Below are positions 57,039 through 64,000 of a stretch of DNA of 64,000 bases, piece by piece (position 1 is the stretch's first letter; each line of letters starts with the position of its first letter). The notes beneath the pieces are model-generated. The model did no database searches, was not told where the DNA came from, and saw only the letters and a program-made list of their open reading frames with translations. The position numbers were made by a program, and so were the translations under genes. Source of the stretch: Streptomyces sp. NBC_00457 (GTDB taxonomy: Bacteria; Actinomycetota; Actinomycetes; Streptomycetales; Streptomycetaceae); NCBI RefSeq assembly GCF_036014015.1, contig NZ_CP107905.1, forward strand, positions 5,456,001 to 5,520,000. Reading direction: 5' to 3'.

Positions 57039-57220
57039 GGAAGATGAGCGTCCGACCGGAAGAACCACATACCGGCGGGCGCCGCAGACCAGAGTACCGG
57101 GTCGCCCCCCGTATCTCGCAAAAAGATTGGGGGTCCCGATGGACCGCCACTCTCCGTAAGATGCTCGGCGTGGTTCGCGACAGCGAACCGCCGTTTTGGG
57201 GAAAGCGATGGGGAGACGCA

Positions 57221-57769
57221 ATGGACGCCGCACAGCAGGAAGCCACCGCAAGAGCGCGGGAACTGCAGCGGAACTGGTACGGGGAGCCGTTGGGGGCGCT
57301 CTTCCGTAAGCTGATAGACGATCTTGGTCTCAACCAGGCTCGTCTCGCGGGGGTACTGGGCCTGTCCGCACCGATGCTGTCGCAGCTGATGAGCGGCCAG
57401 CGGGCGAAGATCGGCAATCCCGCCGTGGTCCAGCGGGTGCAGCTGCTGCAGGATCTGGCGGGGCAGGTCGCGGACGGCAGCGTGAGTGCGGCCGAGGCGA
57501 CCGAGCGCATGGAAGAGATCAAGAAGTCGCAGGGGGGCTCGGTGCTCAGCAACACCACGACCACGACCAGCAGTTCGGGGGCGCCCACGGTCAAGCGGGT
57601 GGTCCGCGAGATCCAGTCGCTGCTGCGCTCGGTGGCGGCGGCGGGAGACATCATCGAGGCGGCGGACACCCTCGCCCCGACCCACCCGGAACTGGCAGAG
57701 TTCCTCCGGGTGTACGGCGCGGGCCGCACCTCCGACGCGGTCGCGCACTACCAGTCCCACCAGAGCTGA
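57221..57769 (+). CDS. Helix-turn-helix DNA-binding protein
   Basis: 182 aa. An HTH of XRE-like type is at about residues 35-70 (LNQARLAGVLGLSAPMLSQLMSGQRAKIGNP). A helical region, a Ser/Thr stretch (about 108-122) and a C-terminal helix set ending VAHYQSHQS follow. Target genes unknown. ATG 57221 was chosen from GGGGAGACGCA before it; ATG 57161 in frame is possible. It lies between tRNA-Ala and a kinase gene. Confidence 0.8.
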   Translation: MDAAQQEATARARELQRNWYGEPLGALFRKLIDDLGLNQARLAGVLGLSAPMLSQLMSGQRAKIGNPAVVQRVQLLQDLAGQVADGSVSAAEATERMEEIKKSQGGSVLSNTTTTTSSSGAPTVKRVVREIQSLLRSVAAAGDIIEAADTLAPTHPELAEFLRVYGAGRTSDAVAHYQSHQS

Positions 57770-57961
57770 ACCGGCGCCCCGGTCACCGAAGGGGGTTCGG
57801 TAGCCGGGTCGACGGCCGAGGAGTGGACGCAAGGGTTCGTGGGACACGGGGGCCGCGATCAACGGGGGTATCGCTCATCGCACAGGGGGCGGCAGGAGTC
57901 GTATCGCTCATCGAGGGGGAAGCAAGGGGGACAGGCTGAGGGGGAGGAGCGACGCACAGCC

Positions 57962-59548
57962 ATGGGTGAGGTCTTCGCCGGCCGGTATGAACTGGCCGAC
58001 CCGATCGGACGCGGCGGCGTGGGCGCTGTGTGGCGTGCCTGGGATCACCGCAGGCGCCGCTATGTCGCCGCCAAGGTGCTGCAACAGAGCGACGCGCACT
58101 CGCTGTTGCGCTTCGTGCGGGAGCAGGCGTTGCGGATCGATCACCCTCATGTGCTCGCGCCGGCCAGCTGGGCCGCTGACGACGACAAGGTCCTGTTCAC
58201 CATGGATCTGGTCGCCGGCGGTTCGCTGGTCCATCTGATCGGGGACTACGGCCCCCTGCCGGCGCCCTTCGTCTGCACCCTGCTCGACCAGCTCCTGTCG
58301 GGGCTGGCCGCGGTGCACGCGGAGGACGTCGTGCACCGAGACATCAAGCCCGCCAACGTCCTGTTGGAGGCCACCGGCACGGGCAGGCCGCGGCTGCGGC
58401 TGTCCGACTTCGGTATCGCCATGCGCCTGGGCGAGCCGCGGTTGACGGAGACCAATCTCGTGGTGGGCACGCCCGGTTATCTGGCGCCCGAGCAGATGAT
58501 GGGCGCGGAGCCGGACTTCGCCGCGGACCTGTTCGCCGTAGGGCTGGTGGCGCTGTATCTGCTGGAGGGTGCCAAGCCGGATGCCAAGGCCCTCATCCAG
58601 TACTTCGCGGAGCACGGGACTCCGGGGGCGCCGAAGGGCATTCCCGAGCCGCTGTGGCAGGTCGTGGCCACGCTGCTGCAGCCGGATCCCCAGGCGCGCT
58701 TCCGCACGGCCACGGGGGCGCGCAAGGCCCTCGCCTCGGCCGCGGAGCTCCTTCCGGAGGGCGGCCCGGACGACGAACTGATCGAGATCTTCGACCAAAT
58801 CGGCCCGCTTCCCCCGGGGTTCGGCCCTGAAGGCCCACTCAAGCCGGCAAGGGGAGTGGAGCCGACCAGGGGCGGGCCGGGCCCGGCTGCCGAGCCCGGC
58901 GAAACGGGCTACGTGCCGGACGGCTCTGATACGGACTCCGGGCCGCACAGCTCCGGCACGGGTTCTGGCCCGGCCGACGCGGACGCAGCCGTCGTACGGG
59001 CTGATCTGCGGCAGGAGACCGATCCACGGCAGCCGACGGGGTCGCAGCCGCCCAGCATGTCGGACACCGGCAGCTTCCATCTGCCGCCCCCTCAGCCCAC
59101 CGGCTCCTCCCCTCGGCCGCAGCAGGTGGATGCCCAAGCCCAGCGGCGCCCCCAGCAGCCGCCACAAGCGCAAGCTCAGCCGCATCCCCAACTGCACCAG
59201 CACCCACATTCGCAGCCCCCGCCACCCGAGGGCAGCCACCACAGCCCCGCCCTCTTCTCCCCCTACGACTCCACGCATGTCCTGTCCTCCCCCCAGCCGC
59301 CCACGCCGCCGCGCCACTCCACTCAGGCCCTGACACCGGCATCGCATCACCGCGCCGATGCCTCTACTGCTTCGTACACCGCTCAGGACCCACAGGTTCC
59401 ACCTTCCGCGCAGGCAATTTCGCAGCCGCGTCACCGGGCAGCACGCCGACCCCGCCGTCCCGGCCCGCCGGCGAAGGTGGCCGTCCCGCTGCTGCTGCTC
59501 GCGCTGGCCTGCTACGCGGTGGGGTTCTGGGCGCTGACCCGCATCTGA
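57962..59548 (+). CDS. Ser/Thr protein kinase with C-terminal membrane anchor
   Basis: 528 aa. The kinase domain (about residues 8-265) has GRGGVGAVW, Lys38 in VAAK, HRD 125-127 and DFG 149-151. The usual ARSDLY after the activation segment is AADLFA. A long Pro/Gln/Ser-rich linker (about 300-495, with PQAQAQPHPQLHQHPH-like stretches) leads to a membrane helix at the very C-terminus (about 506-525). There is thus no extracellular sensor, and the input must be intracellular or from within the membrane. ATG 57962. Confidence 0.9.
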   Translation: MGEVFAGRYELADPIGRGGVGAVWRAWDHRRRRYVAAKVLQQSDAHSLLRFVREQALRIDHPHVLAPASWAADDDKVLFTMDLVAGGSLVHLIGDYGPLPAPFVCTLLDQLLSGLAAVHAEDVVHRDIKPANVLLEATGTGRPRLRLSDFGIAMRLGEPRLTETNLVVGTPGYLAPEQMMGAEPDFAADLFAVGLVALYLLEGAKPDAKALIQYFAEHGTPGAPKGIPEPLWQVVATLLQPDPQARFRTATGARKALASAAELLPEGGPDDELIEIFDQIGPLPPGFGPEGPLKPARGVEPTRGGPGPAAEPGETGYVPDGSDTDSGPHSSGTGSGPADADAAVVRADLRQETDPRQPTGSQPPSMSDTGSFHLPPPQPTGSSPRPQQVDAQAQRRPQQPPQAQAQPHPQLHQHPHSQPPPPEGSHHSPALFSPYDSTHVLSSPQPPTPPRHSTQALTPASHHRADASTASYTAQDPQVPPSAQAISQPRHRAARRPRRPGPPAKVAVPLLLLALACYAVGFWALTRI

Positions 59549-59573
59549 GCCCCGGCCCGCGGGCACAGCCGCT

Positions 59574-60947
59574 CTACCAGGCCCCGGCCCGCCTCCGCGC
59601 CACGAGCGTCCACACCCCGAGCACCGCCACCAGCACCGTGCCCGCGCCGATCCCGCCCACGGCGATCACCGTCATCGCGGCGTCGCCGCTCCCGGACACC
59701 CCGGAGCCGCCCCCGATGACGGCCTCCTGGTCCTGGGCCGTGACGTCGATGAGGTTCGGTGGCTCGGCTTTCCCCGCATAACCGGGCTCGGCCTCGGCCG
59801 CACCGCTGACACGGATCCGCAGCGTCAGTCCGAAGGGCCCGTCGCCGAACTGTCCGGCCACCTGCTCCGCGAGATGGACGACGAGGTAGTACGAGCCGGC
59901 GAACCGCATGCCGCTGACCGGGTCGGAGGGACTGGCGTAGCGGTTGGCGTAGGCGACCGGCGGCAGCGGATCGATCGACTCCGCCTTCTGGCTGCCGTTG
60001 TAGTGCAGGCTGACGTCGTCGACCTGGGCGCGTACGGGGTTGTAGAGGGACATGTCCAGGGCGGCGGCCACGAGGCTGCCGTCGCTGCTCGTACTGCCCA
60101 GCTCGGCGGTGGCGTAGAGCTGCTGTCCCCAGTCGACCGGCACCTTGTAGAAGAGGGTCTGCCCGGGCCGCAGGTCGTCGCGCCAGACGCCTTGACCGAT
60201 GGATGTGGCCCGGGTGAAGCCGCCGCCGCCGTCGCGGTCCTCGGCCTCGCTCAGCAGTGGTGTGGGCGAGGCGGAGTTCCAGCCCTTGGGTGCTTCGGTC
60301 TCGGTCGCACCGGTCTGCCTCAGCCGTGGTTCGGAGACGGGGACCAGCTCCAGGTCCCAGGCGTCGGGTGAGGAACCGCTCCGGTCGACGCGCTCGACGA
60401 CCACGTAATAGGTGCCCGCGCCTTCGCAGGAGGAGTCGCTCGTGGCGGCCTCACGCTCCCCCCAGGCGGCGATCGGGTGCGGGCTGCGGCTCCCGAAGGT
60501 GGCGGTGTCGTACGAACAGGAGCGGCCGTTGGCGTCCTGTACCGACACCTTGAGGCTGTCGGTGGGGGTCACTGTGGTGCCCGCGCGCGGGACGGCGGTC
60601 ACGGAGACGTACACGTCCGAGGTGGCGTCGAGTTCGAGGCGGTAGAAGAGCTTGCTGCCCTGGGGGAGGGAACTGCGGTACGTCGTGGCCACGTCCAGCC
60701 GGTCGGCCTCCGTGGTGACTGCCGCCCCCTTGACGGACCGGGCGTTCTCGTCGAAGGCGTACGAGCCGGGCGTTCCGAAGGAGTTGGAGCCGGGCGTCAC
60801 CCCTGCGGCGAGCGCCGCGCCCCCCGGCAGAGCTGTCGCCGCGCACAGGACGGCTGCCACGACAGCCACGCGCACGTACCGCGGCGGACAGGGTCGACGA
60901 CCGGGCCATCCCCTCGCACGCCCCCACGTCGTACGCCGCCGCCCCAT
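59574..60947 (-). CDS. Secreted, C-terminally membrane-anchored protein, possibly with PPC-like domains
   Basis: 457 aa. A signal peptide (about residues 25-47; VAVVAAVLCAATALPGGAALAAG) precedes two beta-rich modules. The first is at about 65-190 with LPQGSKLFYRLELDATSDVYVSV, the second at about 240-395 with LRPGQTLFYKVPVDWGQQLYATAEL. Both recall pre-peptidase C-terminal (PPC) folds. A C-terminal helix (about 430-450) and RRRAGAW tail act as anchor. Function unknown. ATG 60947 was chosen; ATG 60992 is possible. It converges on the kinase gene with 25 bases between. Confidence 0.75.
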   Translation of the reverse strand: MGRRRTTWGRARGWPGRRPCPPRYVRVAVVAAVLCAATALPGGAALAAGVTPGSNSFGTPGSYAFDENARSVKGAAVTTEADRLDVATTYRSSLPQGSKLFYRLELDATSDVYVSVTAVPRAGTTVTPTDSLKVSVQDANGRSCSYDTATFGSRSPHPIAAWGEREAATSDSSCEGAGTYYVVVERVDRSGSSPDAWDLELVPVSEPRLRQTGATETEAPKGWNSASPTPLLSEAEDRDGGGGFTRATSIGQGVWRDDLRPGQTLFYKVPVDWGQQLYATAELGSTSSDGSLVAAALDMSLYNPVRAQVDDVSLHYNGSQKAESIDPLPPVAYANRYASPSDPVSGMRFAGSYYLVVHLAEQVAGQFGDGPFGLTLRIRVSGAAEAEPGYAGKAEPPNLIDVTAQDQEAVIGGGSGVSGSGDAAMTVIAVGGIGAGTVLVAVLGVWTLVARRRAGAW

Positions 60948-61111
60948 GACACGCCACCCCTCGTCGTCGCCGGACCCGGGACCGTGGCCCATCCTGCCCC
61001 GCTCGGGGGTATGTCATCCGCGCAATCCGTACGAGCGGCCGAAACGCCCGCCTCGAAGGCACCTGGTGGCACATCGCACCCCCTCGCACATCCGGGGATG
61101 TCCCGCAACAC

Positions 61112-61142
61112 AAAACCCCGACCGCTCGGCGGCCGGGGTTTT
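61112..61142. terminator. Terminator downstream of DLW-39 gene
   Basis: AAAACCCCG ... CGGGGTTTT arms extended by CCGC/GCGG with an internal mismatch; A and T runs on both sides. Confidence 0.85.
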
Positions 61143-61161
61143 CAGAATCCGATGTCGATAC

Positions 61162-61290
61162 TCACGAACCCGTGGGCACGGAGTCAGTCGCCTCCGTCCA
61201 CAGATCCTGCTCGGCGCGATCCGCCTGGATCTGGCGGTACACGAGGAGCCCGCCGATGGCGGCCAGTGCGACCAGGAGAAGCTTCTTCAC
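61162..61290 (-). CDS. DLW-39 family small protein
   Basis: 42 aa. A hydrophobic helix (LLLVALAAIGGLLVY, about residues 4-18) is followed by QIQADRAEQDLWTEATD with the DLW motif that names the family. Very short conserved actinobacterial protein next to gyrA; function unknown. GTG 61290; on the minus strand AAAGACGAGG lies upstream. Confidence 0.85.
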   Translation of the reverse strand: MKKLLLVALAAIGGLLVYRQIQADRAEQDLWTEATDSVPTGS

Positions 61291-61617
61291 CGCGCGACCT
61301 CGTCTTTCCTTGACGTAGGGGACCTCTGCCGCCCGACTATACACACCGATCGATATCGATCGGTGACCTGCGTCCGCAGCCAACTCCCGTCCGGAACACC
61401 GCAGTAGAAGCGGACGACATCGCTCCGATCGGAGGGTGATCACACCGACACGGACGGCGACTTTATGACCCTCCTTGCACTTTTCATCCGCTCTGCACCC
61501 ATTCGTGTGGTGTTGATCGGAACATCGACGCGCAAGGGGCGTCGGTCCACCACTTCGTGACCCACATAAACATCATGAGGAAAGTACGCAAATCGCCCAA
61601 CCCGAAAGTGAGGGGCC
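61291..61617. other. Intergenic region with palindromes
   Basis: Divergent gap between the DLW-39 and small secreted protein genes. It contains a 22-bp perfect palindrome (61344-61365) and CTCCGATCGGAG (61423-61434). No gene seen. Confidence 0.6.
61344..61365. promoter_or_regulatory. 22-bp perfect palindrome
   Basis: Half-site CACCGATCGAT followed by its exact complement ATCGATCGGTG. It lies 54 bases upstream of the DLW-39 start, a good position for an operator. The binding protein is unknown. Confidence 0.6.
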
Positions 61618-61953
61618 ATGGCCAGGAACAAGGTCATGAAGCTGTGGACCGCCATCGTCACCGCCTTCCTCGCGCTGTGCACGGCGCTCGGATTCGCCAC
61701 CACGACCGCGAACGCGGCCGTACCGCAGTCCGAGGCCGCGAGCAACAGCGTCACGCACGTGACGGCGCCGCCGATCCCCTGGGCCTGGTCCCGCTCGCTG
61801 CCCCCCACCATGAAGCAACGCATCCGCGCCGAGGCCCACGGAAAGTCCCCCAGCTGCCGGCACCGACCGCAGACGGACACGGTTGCGGACGCGGCACTCG
61901 AAGCCGCCGCCCTCTGCGATCCGGCCGAGCCCCTCACGCCCCTCCAGCGCTGA
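61618..61953 (+). CDS. Small secreted protein (possibly DUF6344)
   Basis: 111 aa. Basic start (ARNKVMK), hydrophobic core and ANAA cleavage site at about residue 34. The mature part of about 77 residues has two Cys (SCRH, ALCDP) that may pair. I recall similar proteins as DUF6344, without certainty. ATG 61618 after GTGAGGGGCC. Confidence 0.7.
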   Translation: MARNKVMKLWTAIVTAFLALCTALGFATTTANAAVPQSEAASNSVTHVTAPPIPWAWSRSLPPTMKQRIRAEAHGKSPSCRHRPQTDTVADAALEAAALCDPAEPLTPLQR

Positions 61954-62018
61954 CCCCCGGCGCGCTTCTTCCTCCCCCATCCCGCAACGGCGAACTTGCG
62001 TACAGCACCGCCCGGACC

Positions 62019-62053
62019 AAGGCCCGGCCGCTCGACTCGAGCGGCCGGGCCTT
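62019..62053. terminator. Terminator after the small secreted protein gene
   Basis: 17-bp arms AAGGCCCGGCCGCTCGA/TCGAGCGGCCGGGCCTT separated by one base (effective loop GACTC). Confidence 0.85.
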
Positions 62054-62104
62054 TCTCACGAACACGTCACGGGACAGCGGCAGGTGCCGAGACCCACACA
62101 CGCA

Positions 62105-62139
62105 GAAGCCCGGTAGATCCTGGAGATCTACCGGGCTTC
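62105..62139. terminator. Terminator after tRNA-Ile
   Basis: 15-bp arms GAAGCCCGGTAGATC/GATCTACCGGGCTTC, 5-base loop, 22 bases downstream of the tRNA on the minus strand. Confidence 0.85.
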
Positions 62140-62160
62140 TCACCTGGCGCTGTGCCGCTG

Positions 62161-62234
62161 TGGGGCTAACAGGATTTGAACCTGTGGCCTCATCCTTATC
62201 AGGGATGCGCTCTAACCAACTGAGCTATAGCCCC
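62161..62234 (-). tRNA. tRNA-Ile (anticodon GAT)
   Basis: 74 nt. Acceptor GGGGCTA/TAGCCCC, D-arm GCTCAGTTGGTTAGAGC, anticodon loop CTGATAA, T-arm with GGTTCAAATCC. It lies beside the gyrA operon, as in many actinobacteria. Confidence 0.96.
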
Positions 62235-62358
62235 GCCGCGCTCTGCGGTGTATGTCCCGCGCGCTGACCCCTGAAGATTAGCGCACGACGTGGGCAGTCC
62301 CAAAATCGATAGTCAGAGGACCGTCGCCCGAGGTTTGAAAGGGCGTTGCCGGTTAATG

Positions 62359-63144
62359 TCACTCGTCCTCGGCGAGCGTCAGCTCGACGCCGCCCACGAA
62401 GCCCGCCGACAGGTTGTAGATGAACGCGCCGAGGGTCGCCAGGGCCGTCGCGAGGACGACGTCGATGACCGCGATGATCGACGTGAACATCAGGACGTTC
62501 GGGAGGGACAGGAAGGACTGGAGGTCGAAGCCGTTCGACTCGTTCGAGCCGGTGGCCTCGGAGATCGTGCCGCCGACCGTCGAGAAGACGCCCATCGCGT
62601 CCATGACCATCCACAGCACCGCCGACGCGACGATCGTGCAGATGCCCAGGGCGATGGAGAGCAGGAAGCTCACCTTCATGACCGACCAGGGGTCGGCCTT
62701 CGCCACGCGCAGCCGGGCCTTGCGGGTGCGGGGTGTCGTACGCGCGCCCGTGCGGGGCCGGCGTACGGCACCGGCGGGCGCCGCCGCCGGGTAGGCCTGC
62801 GGCGGGTGGTACGGGCCGGCAGGCTGCTGTGGCTGGCGCTCTCCCGGCAGCGGAGAGGCCGACGGCTGCGGCGCCGCCTGGGCGGCTTGCCGGTCCGACG
62901 GCCGGGGCTGGGAGCCCGCAGCGGCCGAGCCCGCCCCAGCCGCGTGCTGCTGGGTCTGCGAGCCACGGGTGTCCGTCACAGTTCCCCCCTGGGATCCATG
63001 AGTGTCAGGCGAGTGCGAGTCGGTCGGGGACGACTTGATCGCTTGCAGGTTGGTCGTGTGCGAGTCCGTCACACGCGCGGCGGAGCCACTGCCGCCGCCG
63101 TCCGTGTCCGTACCGGTCGGTCCGGCGCCCGTGGCTCCGCTCAC
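62359..63144 (-). CDS. DUF3566 family membrane protein
   Basis: 261 aa. A low-complexity N-terminus (about residues 1-135, Ser/Thr/Gln/Pro-rich) is followed by the DUF3566 domain (about 145-255) with two membrane helices (VSFLLSIALGICTIVASAVLWMV in parts; LMFTSIIAVIDVVLATALATLGAFIYN in parts). Encoded directly after gyrA in actinobacteria; function unknown, a membrane role near replication or division is suspected. GTG 63144, 17 bases after the gyrA stop. Confidence 0.88.
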   Translation of the reverse strand: MSGATGAGPTGTDTDGGGSGSAARVTDSHTTNLQAIKSSPTDSHSPDTHGSQGGTVTDTRGSQTQQHAAGAGSAAAGSQPRPSDRQAAQAAPQPSASPLPGERQPQQPAGPYHPPQAYPAAAPAGAVRRPRTGARTTPRTRKARLRVAKADPWSVMKVSFLLSIALGICTIVASAVLWMVMDAMGVFSTVGGTISEATGSNESNGFDLQSFLSLPNVLMFTSIIAVIDVVLATALATLGAFIYNLSAGFVGGVELTLAEDE

Positions 63145-63161
63145 GATGACTCACTCCTCGC

Positions 63162-64000
63162 TTACTCGTCCGAAGGCGCCTCGCCCTCGTCCGTGCCGGT
63201 GGTCGCGACACCCTCGGCGGTCTCGTCCACGGCCACGTCGCCGTCGACTTCCTCTGCCTCGCGTCCCGCCTCGGCGTTGCGTGCGATACCGACGACGGCA
63301 TCGCGCTTGCCCAGGTTGATCAGTTGGACGCCCATGGTGTCACGGCCTGTCTCCCTGATCTCGTTGACTCGCGTACGAATCACACCGCCGGACAGCGTGA
63401 TGGCGAGGATCTCGTCGGTCTCCTCGACCACCAGCGCACCGACGAGCGATCCGCGGTCCTCCACGATCTTGGCGGCCTTGATGCCGAGGCCGCCGCGTCC
63501 CTGGACGCGGTACTCGTCGACAGCGGTCCGCTTCGCGTACCCGCCGTCGGTGGCAGTGAACACGAACGTACCGGGTCGAACAACATTCATCGAGAGCAGC
63601 TCGTCGCCCTCGCGGAAACTCATGCCCTTGACACCCGAGGTGGCACGGCCCATGGGACGCAGAGCGTCGTCCGTGGCAGTGAACCTAATCGATTGCGCCT
63701 TCTTGCTGATCAGAAGCAGATCGTCATCGGGCGATACGAGTTCGGCTCCGATCAGTTCGTCATCGGAACCGTCCGCTGTCTCACGGAGGTTGATCGCGAT
63801 GACGCCACCGGAACGCGGCGAATCGTAATCCTTCAGAGGCGTCTTCTTGACCAGACCGCCCTTGGTGGCGAGCACCAGGTGGGGCGCCGCCTCGTAGTCA
63901 CGGATCGCGAGGATCTCGGCGATCGCCTCGTCCGGCTGGAAGGCGAGCAGGTTGGCCACGTGCTGGCCGCGCGCGTCACGGCCGGCGTCCGGCAGCTCGT
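63162..64000 (-). CDS. gyrA: DNA gyrase subunit A, C-terminal part
   Basis: About 279 residues of the GyrA C-terminal beta-propeller that wraps DNA; the gene continues beyond the right edge. Blades are seen as repeated segments: [61 protein letters not shown]. The GyrA-box-related [10 protein letters not shown] is present (blade 1 lies near or past the edge). An acidic tail (about 50 residues, Glu/Asp/Thr) ends APSDE. Confidence 0.96.
   Translation of the reverse strand, partial: ELPDAGRDARGQHVANLLAFQPDEAIAEILAIRDYEAAPHLVLATKGGLVKKTPLKDYDSPRSGGVIAINLRETADGSDDELIGAELVSPDDDLLLISKKAQSIRFTATDDALRPMGRATSGVKGMSFREGDELLSMNVVRPGTFVFTATDGGYAKRTAVDEYRVQGRGGLGIKAAKIVEDRGSLVGALVVEETDEILAITLSGGVIRTRVNEIRETGRDTMGVQLINLGKRDAVVGIARNAEAGREAEEVDGDVAVDETAEGVATTGTDEGEAPSDE

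Overview
The window is a core-chromosome segment of a Streptomyces species. The base composition is very G+C-rich with strong third-position G/C bias, and GTG starts and 4-base ATGA/GTGA stop-start overlaps are frequent. Several markers are typical of the genus: duplicated bkd operons with an Lrp regulator, class E sortases, CrgA, Bpa, DLW-39, DUF3566 beside gyrA, and 16-bp parS sites. The gene order resembles the area next to oriC in S. coelicolor (about SCO3815 to SCO3873). That comparison is from memory; no search was run.

Left part (1-20.6 kb): a first branched-chain 2-oxoacid dehydrogenase operon (bkdA-bkdB-bkdC, minus strand, E2 cut by the window edge); an aminoglycoside-phosphotransferase-fold kinase with a rare TTA codon; two divergent membrane Ser/Thr kinases; a small secreted protein; the proteasome activator Bpa; a quinone oxidoreductase; a DrrAB-type ABC exporter; a mobA-moeA-K+ channel operon; and a second bkdABC operon divergent from the Lrp regulator bkdR. 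A 1.15 kb IS630-family element follows bkdR.

Phenylacetate block (21.8-32.4 kb): tetR-paaH (minus), paaN and paaABCDE (plus). These flank an operon of a SPOUT methyltransferase, an HTTM membrane protein and a DUF5819 membrane protein. The same 14-bp inverted repeat (accga-N4-tcggt) lies in front of paaH/paaN, in front of paaA and in front of the second bkd operon. This suggests one TetR regulon joining phenylacetate and branched-chain acid catabolism.

Middle (32.4-38.4 kb): an acyl-CoA dehydrogenase with a KstR-like box, a rhodanese, a J-domain protein, a DUF2252 protein, a divergent HxlR regulator/azoreductase pair and tRNA-Leu(CAG).

Growth and division operon (38.9-47.0 kb): fhaA-fhaB-PP2C phosphatase-ftsW/rodA-pbpA-pknB, which coordinates peptidoglycan synthesis through PASTA kinase signalling. 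It ends at a perfect 21-bp-arm hairpin. Behind it sits a small A+T-richer accessory island (47.0-48.8 kb) with an internally deleted transposase, a secreted Cys-rich protein and an Mrr-like endonuclease that has lost its catalytic core.

Right part (48.8-64 kb): three class E sortases around pabA and a tiny membrane protein, DUF881, crgA, a rhomboid protease, a cyclophilin, DUF5324, tRNA-Ala(TGC), an HTH protein, a fourth Ser/Thr kinase, secreted proteins, DLW-39, tRNA-Ile(GAT), DUF3566 and the 3' end of gyrA. Three parS sites (13.9, 52.2, 56.6 kb) and several intergenic DnaA-box groups fit an origin-proximal location.
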